Shown here in pieces: positions 16,824-24,592 of a stretch of 24,608 bases of DNA. The DNA lies in assembly GCA_964526565.1 (NCBI GenBank), contig CAZGMC010000063.1, positions 1 through 24,608 on the forward strand. The letters are read 5' to 3'. A program made the translations under genes and the position numbers. Source of the DNA: CAZGMC01 sp964526565 (GTDB lineage Bacteria; Pseudomonadota; Alphaproteobacteria; DSM-16000; Inquilinaceae). The stretch's first letter is position 1. The number at the start of each line of letters is the position of its first letter. The notes under the pieces were generated by a model. It was not told the origin of the DNA. It worked only from the letters and a program-made list of their open reading frames with translations, and searched no databases.

Positions 16824-19149
16824 TGTCAGGTGGCTCCAACTGGGGGTTACCTTGCGCCTTGTTGCCCGGTTTCCGATGCCGGCGGGGGCATTCGCTGGCC
16901 TCGTCGCCGTCCTGATCCTGTTGACCATCCCGGCCGGTGCGCAGGCGCCGGCGGCGGGTGCCGTCATCGAGGACATCGCTGTCGAAGGCACGCAACGCAT
17001 CGAGGCCTCGACGGTCGAAAGCTATCTGACGGTCAGGCGCGGCGATCCGTTCGATCCCGCCGAACTGGACCGGTCACTGACCAGTCTGTTCCGCACCGGC
17101 CTGTTCGCCGACGTGGTGCTGCGCCAGGAAGGCGCGACGCTCGTCATCACGGTGGTCGAGAACCCGATCATCAATCGCATCGCCTTCGAGGGAAACCGGC
17201 GCATCGAGGACGATGAGCTGCTGGACGAGGTGCAGTTGCGGCCGCGCGTCGTCTACACGCGGACCCGCGTCCAGAGTGACGTGGCCCGTATTCTTGAGCT
17301 GTACCGGCGCAGCGGCCGCTTTGCCGCCACCGTCGAGCCGCAGGTGATCCAGCTGCCGCAGAACCGCGTCGACCTCGTCTTTGAGATCGATGAGGGGCCA
17401 TTGACCGGTGTGCGGCGCATCACCTTCGTCGGCAACGAGGCGTTCAGCGACAGTGCCCTGCGCGGCGAGATCCTGACAACGGAGTCACGGTGGTGGCGCT
17501 TTCTGGCGACCGCCGACACCTACGATCCGGACCGCCTGGCGGCCGATCGCGAGGCGTTGCGGCGGTTCTACCTGTCGGAGGGCTATGCCGACTTTCGGGT
17601 CATTTCGGCCGTGGCCGAGCTGACGCCTGACAACGAGCATTTCTTTGTCACCTTTACGATCGATGAGGGCGAGCGCTACGAGTTCGGCGACATCGACGTG
17701 ATCTCCCGTTTGCCCGACCTGGACGTGGAGCAGCTGCGGCCGCTGGCCGTGTCCGAGACCGGCGACTGGTACTCGAGCGATGCCATAGAAGAGTCGATCG
17801 ATGCCCTGACCGACGCGGTGGCTGACCAGCAATACGCCTTCGTCGACGTCCAGCCGCGGATCACCCGCAATCGCGAGGAACGGCTGATCAACGTCACCTA
17901 TGAGATCGGCGAGGGCCCGCGCGTCTTCGTCGAGCGCATCGATATTTCCGGCAATGTCCGCACCGTGGACAGCGTCATTCGCCGCGAGATGGAGCTGGTC
18001 GAGGGCGACCCGTTCAACCAGTCGCGCCTGCGACGCTCGGAGCAGCGCATCCGCAACCTGGGATTTTTCGAGACGGTCGAGGTGACCGCGGTGCCCGGCT
18101 CGACGCCGGACCGGACGGTCATCCAGGTCGTGGTCGAGGAGCAGTCGACCGGCGAGCTGTCGATTGGTGGCGGTTTTTCGACCATTGACGGGCCGATCGG
18201 CAGTGTCACCCTGGTCGAGCGCAACCTGCTGGGCCGCGGCCAGCAGCTTCGCCTGCAGGCCCTGATCAGCGGTTCGACCCAGGAATTCGATCTCAGCTTC
18301 ACCGAGCCCTACTTCCTGGGACGCAACATCGCTGCCGGTTTCGACGCCTTCCGGATCACCCGTGACAACCAGGACGAAAGCTCGTTCGACGAGGAATCGA
18401 CCGGGTTCGGCCTGCGCCTCGGTTATCCGCTGGCCCGCCATTGGACGCAGACCCTCCAGTACCGGCTGGATTACCGCGACATCAGCGACGTCGACGATAC
18501 GGCCTCGCGCTTCATCCGCGACCAGGAGGGCACGACGCTGCAGTCGTCGATCGGCCACCTGACCGTGTTCGACCGCCGCGACAGCCGAATCGAGCCAACC
18601 GACGGCTACATTATTCGCTTCGGCAACGAAGTGGCCGGGCTCGGCGGTGACGTCCACTATTTCCGTACCACCGTCAACGGCGCCGTCTATTTCCCGCTGT
18701 TCGAGGAGACCGTGCTCAGTCTGTCGGCCGAGGCGGGGCATGTCATCGGTCTGGGCGAGGACGTCCGCATCAACGACCGGTTCTTCGTCGGCGGCAACAA
18801 CCTGCGCGGCTTCGAGCGCTCCGGCATCGGGCCGCGCGATGCGCTCACCGACGACGCGCTGGGCGGCAACGTCTTCGGCGTCGGCACGGTCGAGCTGATC
18901 TTCCCGCTCGGCCTGCCCGAGGAGCTTGGCATCCGCGGCCGCGTGTTCACGGATTTCGGTACCCTGACCGATGTGGACGACGACGGTGCCGAGGTGCTGG
19001 ATGAGGGATCGTTGCGGCTGTCGGCCGGCGTCGGTATCTCGTGGCGGTCGCCGCTGGGCCCGATCCAGATCGACTTCGCCGAGCCGCTGGTGAAAGAAGA
19101 TTTCGACCGGACCGAAAACATCCGCTTCAGCTTCGGGACGCGGTTCTGA
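16810..19149 (+). CDS. bamA: Outer membrane protein assembly factor BamA
   Basis: BamA is the central Omp85 protein that inserts beta-barrel proteins into the outer membrane. The 779-residue protein begins with a signal peptide whose hydrophobic core ends near AGAQA (residues 42-46). Five POTRA domains cover about 52-447; the fifth, starting FVERIDISGNV, is clearest. A 16-strand barrel fills the rest. The L6 loop motif is LRGF at 665-668, in GGNNLRGFERSGIGPRD, where VRGF/Y is usual. The chain ends in phenylalanine, as expected of a BamA-recognised barrel. The start at 16810 gives a long arginine-containing n-region. An in-frame ATG at 16876 would begin closer to the hydrophobic core but leaves no positive charge, so 16810 or a non-ATG codon between is preferred. 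skp follows after 4 nt. Confidence 0.97.
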   Translation: MSSPDVRWLQLGVTLRLVARFPMPAGAFAGLVAVLILLTIPAGAQAPAAGAVIEDIAVEGTQRIEASTVESYLTVRRGDPFDPAELDRSLTSLFRTGLFADVVLRQEGATLVITVVENPIINRIAFEGNRRIEDDELLDEVQLRPRVVYTRTRVQSDVARILELYRRSGRFAATVEPQVIQLPQNRVDLVFEIDEGPLTGVRRITFVGNEAFSDSALRGEILTTESRWWRFLATADTYDPDRLAADREALRRFYLSEGYADFRVISAVAELTPDNEHFFVTFTIDEGERYEFGDIDVISRLPDLDVEQLRPLAVSETGDWYSSDAIEESIDALTDAVADQQYAFVDVQPRITRNREERLINVTYEIGEGPRVFVERIDISGNVRTVDSVIRREMELVEGDPFNQSRLRRSEQRIRNLGFFETVEVTAVPGSTPDRTVIQVVVEEQSTGELSIGGGFSTIDGPIGSVTLVERNLLGRGQQLRLQALISGSTQEFDLSFTEPYFLGRNIAAGFDAFRITRDNQDESSFDEESTGFGLRLGYPLARHWTQTLQYRLDYRDISDVDDTASRFIRDQEGTTLQSSIGHLTVFDRRDSRIEPTDGYIIRFGNEVAGLGGDVHYFRTTVNGAVYFPLFEETVLSLSAEAGHVIGLGEDVRINDRFFVGGNNLRGFERSGIGPRDALTDDALGGNVFGVGTVELIFPLGLPEELGIRGRVFTDFGTLTDVDDDGAEVLDEGSLRLSAGVGISWRSPLGPIQIDFAEPLVKEDFDRTENIRFSFGTRF

Positions 19150-19153
19150 GTCC

Positions 19154-19789
19154 ATGCTGCGCTGCCTGTTTGCGCCGGCGCTTGTCCTGGTCGCGGTCCT
19201 GGCCGTGACGGCGTCTGGCCGGGCGCAGGACGCTGGCCGGGCGCAGGACGCTGGCCGGGCGCAGGACGAGGAGGCCCTTGCGCCGCCGGCCATTATCGTC
19301 GTTGACTTCCAGTCGGTGGTGCGCCGGTCGGCCGCCGTGCGCTCGATCCAGGACCAGATCAACGACCTGCGCCGCGGTTATCAGGAGGAGTTCGGACGCA
19401 TCGAGGAGGATCTGCGCGCCACCGAGGCGGAGCTTACCGACCAGCGGTCGGGCATGGTGCCGGAGGCCTTCATGGAGCAGCGCCGAGCCTTCGAGGAACG
19501 GGTGATCGAGGCACAGCGCGAGGCCCAGGCGCGCCGCACCGCGCTGGACGAGGCGTTGAACGAGGCCATGGACGAGGTGCGCACGGCGCTGCTGGAGATC
19601 GTGGCGGACATTGCCGGCGAGCGGGGTGCGGACCTGGTCCTGGACCGCTCGCAGGTGGTCCTCGTCGACCAGGCCCTCGAGGTCAGCGAGGACGCGCTGG
19701 TCCGTCTGGATGAACGCCTGCCGACGGTGCAGGTCAGGACTCCTGCGCAGCCGCTGCCGGGTCTGCCTCCACCGGCCGCCGAAGAGTGA
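19154..19789 (+). CDS. skp: OmpH/Skp-family periplasmic chaperone
   Basis: Skp is a trimeric periplasmic chaperone that holds unfolded outer-membrane proteins on their way to BamA. The 211-residue protein has a signal peptide (hydrophobic core about residues 5-20) followed by three copies of GRAQDA/E. The mature start PAIIVVDFQSVVRRSAAVRS matches the OmpH/Skp beta strand and first helix. Long charged helices with coiled-coil character, rich in Glu, Arg and Gln, run from about 70 to 150 and would form the tentacles. A Pro-rich tail ends the protein. Sequence conservation in this family is low, so the call rests on fold pattern plus its place between bamA and lpxD, which is the conserved order. 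Confidence 0.9.
   Translation: MLRCLFAPALVLVAVLAVTASGRAQDAGRAQDAGRAQDEEALAPPAIIVVDFQSVVRRSAAVRSIQDQINDLRRGYQEEFGRIEEDLRATEAELTDQRSGMVPEAFMEQRRAFEERVIEAQREAQARRTALDEALNEAMDEVRTALLEIVADIAGERGADLVLDRSQVVLVDQALEVSEDALVRLDERLPTVQVRTPAQPLPGLPPPAAEE
19215..19268 (+). repeat. Three perfect 18-bp tandem copies inside skp
   Basis: The unit CTGGCCGGGCGCAGGACG occurs three times without mismatch at 19215-19232, 19233-19250 and 19251-19268. It encodes GRAQDA twice and then GRAQDE. The array sits at the junction of the Skp signal peptide and the mature protein, so each copy repeats a small-residue site that signal peptidase could use. Perfect identity points to recent slippage or to a variable copy number. 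Confidence 0.95.
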
Positions 19790-19796
19790 ACGGCCG

Positions 19797-20819
19797 ATGG
19801 CGGACCCGCGCTTCTTCAGCCAGTCCCGCACCTTCACGGTCGGCGAACTGGCCGCCATTGCCGGTGCGGCTCTCGCCGACGGCGGCGACCCGGCGCGGGT
19901 CATCGTCGACGTTGCCCCGATCGACGTCGCCGGTCCCGAACACATCTCGTTCCTGGACAATGCCAGGTACCTGCCCGCCTTCGAACGGGGTCGCGCCGGT
20001 GCCTGCCTCGTCGCCCCGGCCTTCGCGACGCGTGCCCCTCGGGGCATGGCGCTGCTGGTCATGAAGCAGCCTTACCGTGGCTATGCCCTGGTTGCCCAGG
20101 CGTTCCACCCAACGCCGCCGCCGCGCCCGGGCATGCATCCCGCGGCCGTCGTCGATCCCGGCGCTGTCGTGCATCCCACCGCGTCCGTGGCGGCCGGGGC
20201 CGTCGTGGCCGCAGGCGCGCAGATCGGCGCGTCCTGCCGCATCGACAGCAATGCCGTCGTCGGCGAAGGCGTGATCATGGGCGACCACACGGTGATCGGC
20301 GCCTGTGCCTCGCTGAGCCACTGCCTGATCGGTCGCCGCGTCGTGATCTATCCCGGCGCCCGCATCGGCCAGGACGGGTTCGGCTTCGCGCGCGGTCCGG
20401 ACGGCCCGGTCAAGATCCCCCAGCTTGGTCGCGTCATCGTCGAGGACGATGTCGAGATCGGCGCCAACACGACGATCGACCGCGGATCCGGCCCCGACAC
20501 CGTCATCGGCCGGGGGTGCATGATTGATAATCTGGTTCAGATCGGGCACAACGTGACCATTGGTTCCAATTCGGTGATCGTCGCTCAGGCTGGGATCGCC
20601 GGCAGCACCAGATTCGGCGAGGCCGCGACGTTGGGCGCCCAGGCCGGCATTGCCGGTCATCTGGCGATCGGCGCCGGCGCCCGCATTGCCGCCAAATCCG
20701 GTGTCATGCGCGACGTCAAGAGCGGAGAGGAGGTCTGCGGCGCGCCGGCCGTGCCGATCCGCCAGTTCTGGCGGCAGGTGGCGTGGCTGATGCGTCTTGC
20801 GGAGCGGAAAGGGAAGTAG
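19797..20819 (+). CDS. lpxD: UDP-3-O-(3-hydroxyacyl)glucosamine N-acyltransferase
   Basis: LpxD adds the second 3-hydroxyacyl chain, from acyl-ACP, to UDP-3-O-acylglucosamine in lipid A synthesis. The 340-residue protein has an N-terminal uridine-binding domain (about 1-105, including EHISFLDNARYLPAF). A left-handed beta helix made of hexapeptide repeats (VVDPGAVVHPTASV and onward) follows, then a C-terminal helical part. The catalytic histidine is His251 in VQIGHNVTIG, matching E. coli His239. The frame is open upstream into skp, but the ATG at 19797 gives the normal N-terminus and lies seven bases after the skp stop. fabZ starts three bases after its own stop. Confidence 0.97.
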   Translation: MADPRFFSQSRTFTVGELAAIAGAALADGGDPARVIVDVAPIDVAGPEHISFLDNARYLPAFERGRAGACLVAPAFATRAPRGMALLVMKQPYRGYALVAQAFHPTPPPRPGMHPAAVVDPGAVVHPTASVAAGAVVAAGAQIGASCRIDSNAVVGEGVIMGDHTVIGACASLSHCLIGRRVVIYPGARIGQDGFGFARGPDGPVKIPQLGRVIVEDDVEIGANTTIDRGSGPDTVIGRGCMIDNLVQIGHNVTIGSNSVIVAQAGIAGSTRFGEAATLGAQAGIAGHLAIGAGARIAAKSGVMRDVKSGEEVCGAPAVPIRQFWRQVAWLMRLAERKGK

Positions 20820-20822
20820 GCC

Positions 20823-21290
20823 ATGGACGCAACCGCGGCGGGAAACACCGTCGCCGAGATCGACATCGTGCGGGTCATGGACATGATCCCGCATCGTTAT
20901 CCGATGTTGATGGTCGACCGCGTCATCGAGGTCGTCCCCAATGTCAGCGCGATCGGCATCAAGAACGTTTCGGCCAACGAGAACTATTTCCAGGGCCATT
21001 TCCCCCGGCGCCCCGTCATGCCCGGCGTCATGATCATCGAGTCGATGGCGCAGACGGCCGCCGTGCTGGTCGTGCAGACGCTGGGCGATGCCGCGGCCGG
21101 AAAGCTGGTCTACTTCATGTCCGTCGACCAGGTCCGCTTCCGGCGCCCGGTCACGCCGGGCGACCAGATGCGCATCCATGTAGAGAAGATTCACCACCGG
21201 CGCAATGTCTGGAAGTTCTTCGCGCAGGCCCGGGTCGGCGATCGTGCCTGCGCCGAGGCCGAGTTCGCCGCCATGATCCTGGACGACTGA
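20823..21290 (+). CDS. fabZ: 3-hydroxyacyl-ACP dehydratase FabZ
   Basis: FabZ dehydrates 3-hydroxyacyl-ACP in fatty acid elongation and so competes with LpxA and LpxD for the same substrate. That competition explains its conserved place between them. The 155-residue hot-dog fold protein has MIPHRYPMLMVDRV near residue 21. The catalytic pair is His59 in QGHFPRRPVMPG and Glu73 in MIIESMAQ. The final bases of its TGA overlap the ATG of lpxA by one nucleotide, which suggests termination-reinitiation coupling. Confidence 0.98.
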   Translation: MDATAAGNTVAEIDIVRVMDMIPHRYPMLMVDRVIEVVPNVSAIGIKNVSANENYFQGHFPRRPVMPGVMIIESMAQTAAVLVVQTLGDAAAGKLVYFMSVDQVRFRRPVTPGDQMRIHVEKIHHRRNVWKFFAQARVGDRACAEAEFAAMILDD

Positions 21291-22096
21291 TGACAGTCTT
21301 CGTGCATCCCACCGCGGTTGTCGACCCGGCCGCCAGCGTGGGCGACGGCGTGTCGATCGGCCCGCTGTGCGTCGTCGGCGGCGAGGTCGTGCTGGAGGAC
21401 GGAGTCGAGCTGCTCTCTCACGTGGTCGCCACCGGCCGCACCCGGATCGGCGCCGGCACGCGCATCCATCCTTTCGCCGTGCTCGGCACGGCGCCCCAGG
21501 ACGTCGGCTACAGGGGCGAATCATCGGCAATCGTGATCGGCCGCGACTGCGTCATCCGCGAGCACGTGACGATCAATCCGGGCACGGCGCGCGGACGGCT
21601 GGAAACCAGGATCGGCGACCGGTGTTTCTTGATGGTCGGATCCCACGTCGCACACGACTGCATCCTGGGTGACCGCGTCATCATGGCCAACAACGCCACC
21701 CTGGCCGGCCACGTCACGGTCGGCCGTGACGTCATCCTGGGCGGGCTGACTGCCGTGCACCAGTTCGTGCGCATCGGCGACCATGCCTTCATCGGCGGCA
21801 TGACCGGCGTGGAACGCGACGTGATCCCGTTCGGCATGGTGGTCAGCGAGCGCGGCCACCTCGCCGGCCTCAATCTGGTCGGCCTGCGCCGGCGCGGCTT
21901 CGATCACGCCGAGATCCACAAGCTGCGCGCGGCGTTCCGCACGCTGTTCCACGGTGACGGCGAATGGACCGGCCGCCTCGACCACGTTGCCGCCGCGTAC
22001 GGCGACGTGGCTGCGGTGCGTCAGGTCCTGGAGTTCATCCGCGCCGACAGCCGGCGCAAGATCCTGCAGGCGCGGGGCGACGATGGCGACGGGTAG
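21290..22096 (+). CDS. lpxA: UDP-N-acetylglucosamine O-acyltransferase
   Basis: LpxA performs the first step of lipid A synthesis, moving a 3-hydroxyacyl chain from ACP to the 3-hydroxyl of UDP-GlcNAc. The 268-residue protein begins MTVFVHPTAVVDPAASVGDG and is built of hexapeptide repeats forming a beta helix to about residue 190. A helical C-terminal domain with GLRRRGFDHAEIHKLRAAFR follows. The catalytic histidine is His122 in SHVAHDC, the equivalent of E. coli His125. A longer frame runs upstream through fabZ and is not credible. The start at 21290 forms a TGATG overlap with fabZ, and the 3' end overlaps lpxI by 14 nt. Confidence 0.98.
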   Translation: MTVFVHPTAVVDPAASVGDGVSIGPLCVVGGEVVLEDGVELLSHVVATGRTRIGAGTRIHPFAVLGTAPQDVGYRGESSAIVIGRDCVIREHVTINPGTARGRLETRIGDRCFLMVGSHVAHDCILGDRVIMANNATLAGHVTVGRDVILGGLTAVHQFVRIGDHAFIGGMTGVERDVIPFGMVVSERGHLAGLNLVGLRRRGFDHAEIHKLRAAFRTLFHGDGEWTGRLDHVAAAYGDVAAVRQVLEFIRADSRRKILQARGDDGDG

Positions 22097-22910
22097 GCTG
22101 GGCATCATCGCCGGCGGCGGGCCGCTGCCGGGCCGCATCATCGAGACCTGCCGCCGCACCGGCCGTCCGGTGTTCGTCGTCGCCTTCAAGAGCCAGACGG
22201 ACCACCCCATCCCCGACGACGTGCCGCAGGTCTGGACGCGGCTCGGCGCGGCAGGAAAGATGCTGGGCGCCCTGGAGTCGAACGGGGTCGAGGAGGTCTG
22301 CCTGGCCGGTACCTTCCGCCGACCATCCTGGCTGGAGATCATGCCGGACCGTCGGGCCGCCTCGTTCCTGCGCAAGGTGGACCTGTCGAACCTGGGCGAC
22401 GACGCCCTGCTGCAGGCGTTGTCCGACGTGCTGGAGCACGAGGAGGGATTCCGCGTCGTGCCGGTCCAGGAGCTGTTGGAAGAGGGGCTTGCCAAGCCGG
22501 GTCTGCTGACCACGACCGCGCCGGACGAAGCGGCGCAGGCTGACATCGCCCGCGGCCTGGCGGTGGCGCGGGCGATCGGCGCGCTGGATGTGGGGCAGGG
22601 TGCGGTGGTCCAGCAGGGCATCGTGCTGGCCGTCGAGGCCGCGGAGGGCACCGATGCCATGCTGGCGCGGTGCGCCGGGCTGCGCCGGGACGGCCCCGGC
22701 GGCGTGCTGGTCAAGGCGAGGAAGCCGCAGCAGGACGGCCGCCTCGACCTGCCCACGATCGGCACCACGACGGTCGAGCGGGTGGCGGCGGCCGGCCTGG
22801 CCGGCATTGCCGTCGAGGCGGGCGCGGCGATCATCGTGGACCCCGACGCCGTCGCCGCCGCCGCCGACGAGCGCGGCCTGTTCGTGCTGTGCCTCGAAGC
22901 GGGGGGCTGA
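22083..22910 (+). CDS. lpxI: UDP-2,3-diacylglucosamine pyrophosphatase LpxI
   Basis: LpxI hydrolyses UDP-2,3-diacylglucosamine to lipid X and UMP, the step done by LpxH in E. coli. It is unrelated to LpxH and cleaves at the other phosphorus. The 275-residue protein has RLGIIAGGGPLPGRI at the N-terminus, KMLGALESNGVEEVCLAG, the DLSNLGDDALL block and GVLVKARKPQQDGRLDLPTIG in the C-terminal domain. This is the DUF1009 pattern. The ATG at 22083 is 14 nt inside lpxA. Its position between lpxA and lpxB is the standard alphaproteobacterial arrangement and supports the call. It overlaps the likely lpxB start by 22 nt. Confidence 0.95.
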   Translation: MATGRLGIIAGGGPLPGRIIETCRRTGRPVFVVAFKSQTDHPIPDDVPQVWTRLGAAGKMLGALESNGVEEVCLAGTFRRPSWLEIMPDRRAASFLRKVDLSNLGDDALLQALSDVLEHEEGFRVVPVQELLEEGLAKPGLLTTTAPDEAAQADIARGLAVARAIGALDVGQGAVVQQGIVLAVEAAEGTDAMLARCAGLRRDGPGGVLVKARKPQQDGRLDLPTIGTTTVERVAAAGLAGIAVEAGAAIIVDPDAVAAAADERGLFVLCLEAGG

Positions 22911-24106
22911 GGCCACAGGGGCCGCTGGTCTTCCTGGTGGCCGGGGAGCCGTCGGGCGACGCCCTTGGTGCACGGCTGATGGCGGCGTTGCGCGAGCGCA
23001 CCGGCGGAACGGTCCGGTTCGCCGGGGTCGGCGGCGAGCGGATGGCCGCCGAGGGGCTCGACAGCCTGTTCCCGATGACCGACATCGCCCTGATGGGTTT
23101 GGCCGAGGTGCTGCCGCGGCTGCCGCGTGTGCTGCGCCGCATCCGCCAGACCGTGCGCGCCGCCCGCACGCTCGGCCCTGACGTGATGGTCACCATCGAT
23201 GTGCCGAGCTTCGCCCGTCGTGTCGCCACCGGCCTGTGCGACCGACCGTTTCCCCTGGTCCATTACGTGGCGCCGACGGTCTGGGCGTGGCGGCCGGGCC
23301 GCGCCGCCAGGCTGGCCCGCGCCGTCGACCACCTGATGACGCTGCTGCCGTTCGAGCCGCTCCTGTTCGAGGCGGCGGGCCTGCCGGCCACCTTCGTCGG
23401 CCATCCGGTGGTGGAGAGCGGGGCCGGCCGCGGCGACGGCGCCCGCTTCCGCGCGCGGCACGGCGTTTCGTCGGGGGCGCCGCTGCTCTGCGTGCTGCCG
23501 GGCAGCCGGGCCGGCGAGGTGCGCCGCCTGCTGCCGATCTTTGGCGCGGCCCTGGGCCGGCTGGCGGCGGACCGGCCCGGCCTGCGCGTGGTCGTGCCGA
23601 CGGTGAGCGGGGTGGCGGATGCGGTGCGGGCGGCGACGGCCGGCTGGCGCGGCAGGCCGGTGGTGATGCTGGGCGAGGCCGACAAATGGGACGCCTTTGC
23701 CGCCAGCGACGCGGCGCTGGCGGCGTCCGGCACGGTGTCGCTGGAGCTGGCCCTGGCCGGCGTGCCGGCGGTGATCGCCTACAAGGTCAGTCCGGCGACC
23801 GCATGGGTCGTCCGGCGCCTGGTGCGCGTGCGGTATGCCAGCCTCGTCAACATCCTGCACGACCGGACGGTGATCCCGGAACTGCTGCAGCAGGACTGTA
23901 CGCCGGACCGGCTGGCGGCGGCGGTGGCGCACCTGCTCGCCGATCCGGCGGCCGGTGCGGCGCAGCGCGACGCCGCGGCCGACGTCGCCCGCGCGCTGGG
24001 CTGCGGCGGGCCGCCGCCGAGCCACCGGGCAGCCGCAGTCGTGCTGCAGGTCTTGGCAGAGGGGCGGCGGCGCCCAAGATCTGGGGCCGAGGCACCAACG
24101 GTCTGA
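22889..24106 (+). CDS. lpxB: Lipid-A-disaccharide synthase
   Basis: LpxB is a GT19 glycosyltransferase that condenses lipid X with UDP-2,3-diacylglucosamine to form the lipid A disaccharide on the inner membrane. Conserved features are VFLVAGEPSGDALGARLM, FAGVGGERMAAEGL, FPMTDIALMGLAEVLPRLP, VTIDVPSFA, YVAPTVWAWRPGR, LPFEP and the C-terminal LPGSRAGEVRRLLP. No ATG lies between the lpxI stop and the conserved start of the domain. The GTG at 22889, inside lpxI, is the nearest usable initiation codon and gives 405 residues. CTG at 22907 is a weaker alternative. The frame upstream of 22889 is an arginine-rich shadow of lpxI. Confidence 0.95.
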   Translation: MPRSGGLRPQGPLVFLVAGEPSGDALGARLMAALRERTGGTVRFAGVGGERMAAEGLDSLFPMTDIALMGLAEVLPRLPRVLRRIRQTVRAARTLGPDVMVTIDVPSFARRVATGLCDRPFPLVHYVAPTVWAWRPGRAARLARAVDHLMTLLPFEPLLFEAAGLPATFVGHPVVESGAGRGDGARFRARHGVSSGAPLLCVLPGSRAGEVRRLLPIFGAALGRLAADRPGLRVVVPTVSGVADAVRAATAGWRGRPVVMLGEADKWDAFAASDAALAASGTVSLELALAGVPAVIAYKVSPATAWVVRRLVRVRYASLVNILHDRTVIPELLQQDCTPDRLAAAVAHLLADPAAGAAQRDAAADVARALGCGGPPPSHRAAAVVLQVLAEGRRRPRSGAEAPTV

Positions 24107-24120
24107 GAACGAGGCACACG

Positions 24121-24570
24121 ATGTCCAACACCGCACCCGAGGCCGGTACCGCTGCCGGCGCCGACAGCGGCTTCCGCATGCTGCACACCATGATCCGGGT
24201 CAGGGACCTGGACCGGTCGCTGGACTTCTACACGCGGCTGCTGGGCATGAAGCTGCTGCGCAAGAAAGACTACCCGAGCGGGGAGTTCACGCTGGCCTTC
24301 GTCGGCTACGGCGACGAGAAGGACAATTGCGTGATCGAGCTGACCCACAACTGGGGTCAGGAGGAGCCGTACGACCTGGGCAGCGGTTTCGGCCACATCG
24401 CCCTGGGCGTCCGCGGCATCTACGAGACCTGCGACCGGCTGGCGGCGGCCGGGGCCAGAATCCCGCGGCCGCCGGGGCCGATGAAGCATGGTGGCAGCAC
24501 CATCGCCTTCATCGAGGACCCGGACGGCTACAAGATTGAGCTGATCGAGCTTGAAGGACGCTCGGATTAA
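24121..24570 (+). CDS. gloA: Lactoylglutathione lyase (glyoxalase I)
   Basis: GloA isomerises the methylglyoxal-glutathione hemithioacetal to S-lactoylglutathione, detoxifying methylglyoxal. The 149-residue protein keeps all four metal ligands of the E. coli nickel enzyme: His22 in LHTMIRV, Glu73 in VIELTHNWG, His92 in GHIALGV and Glu140 in GYKIELIE. RSLDFYTRLLGMKLLR is typical. The first 19 residues, Ala/Gly-rich, precede the usual start and are an extension. The start at 24121 is favoured by GAGG at 24111-24114, six bases upstream. Internal ATG codons at 24178 and 24187 would give the conventional length but have no such site. It is 14 nt after lpxB but functionally unrelated. Confidence 0.95.
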   Translation: MSNTAPEAGTAAGADSGFRMLHTMIRVRDLDRSLDFYTRLLGMKLLRKKDYPSGEFTLAFVGYGDEKDNCVIELTHNWGQEEPYDLGSGFGHIALGVRGIYETCDRLAAAGARIPRPPGPMKHGGSTIAFIEDPDGYKIELIELEGRSD

Positions 24571-24592
24571 GCCTGGCTGGCGGCCGCCAGGC
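24571..24592 (+). terminator. GC hairpin directly after gloA
   Basis: GCCTGGC at 24571-24577 and GCCAGGC at 24586-24592 are exact reverse complements with 8 nt between them, starting at the base after the gloA stop codon. It could end the operon transcript, but no T-tract follows within the 16 remaining bases. An imperfect intrinsic terminator or mRNA end protection is possible. Confidence 0.4.

Noticed and set aside
16744..16830. TTGACC and TTGACT boxes, and a GGAAC at 16768-16772, as a bamA promoter of sigma70 or EcfG type
   Set aside because: None has a matching -10 element at the right spacing. For GGAAC, no CGTT lies 16-17 nt downstream.
21521..24136. An 871-codon minus-strand frame opposite lpxA, lpxI and lpxB
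   Set aside because: The composition is Arg/Pro/Ala/Ser-rich with no recognisable fold, and it spans three conserved genes in the other direction.
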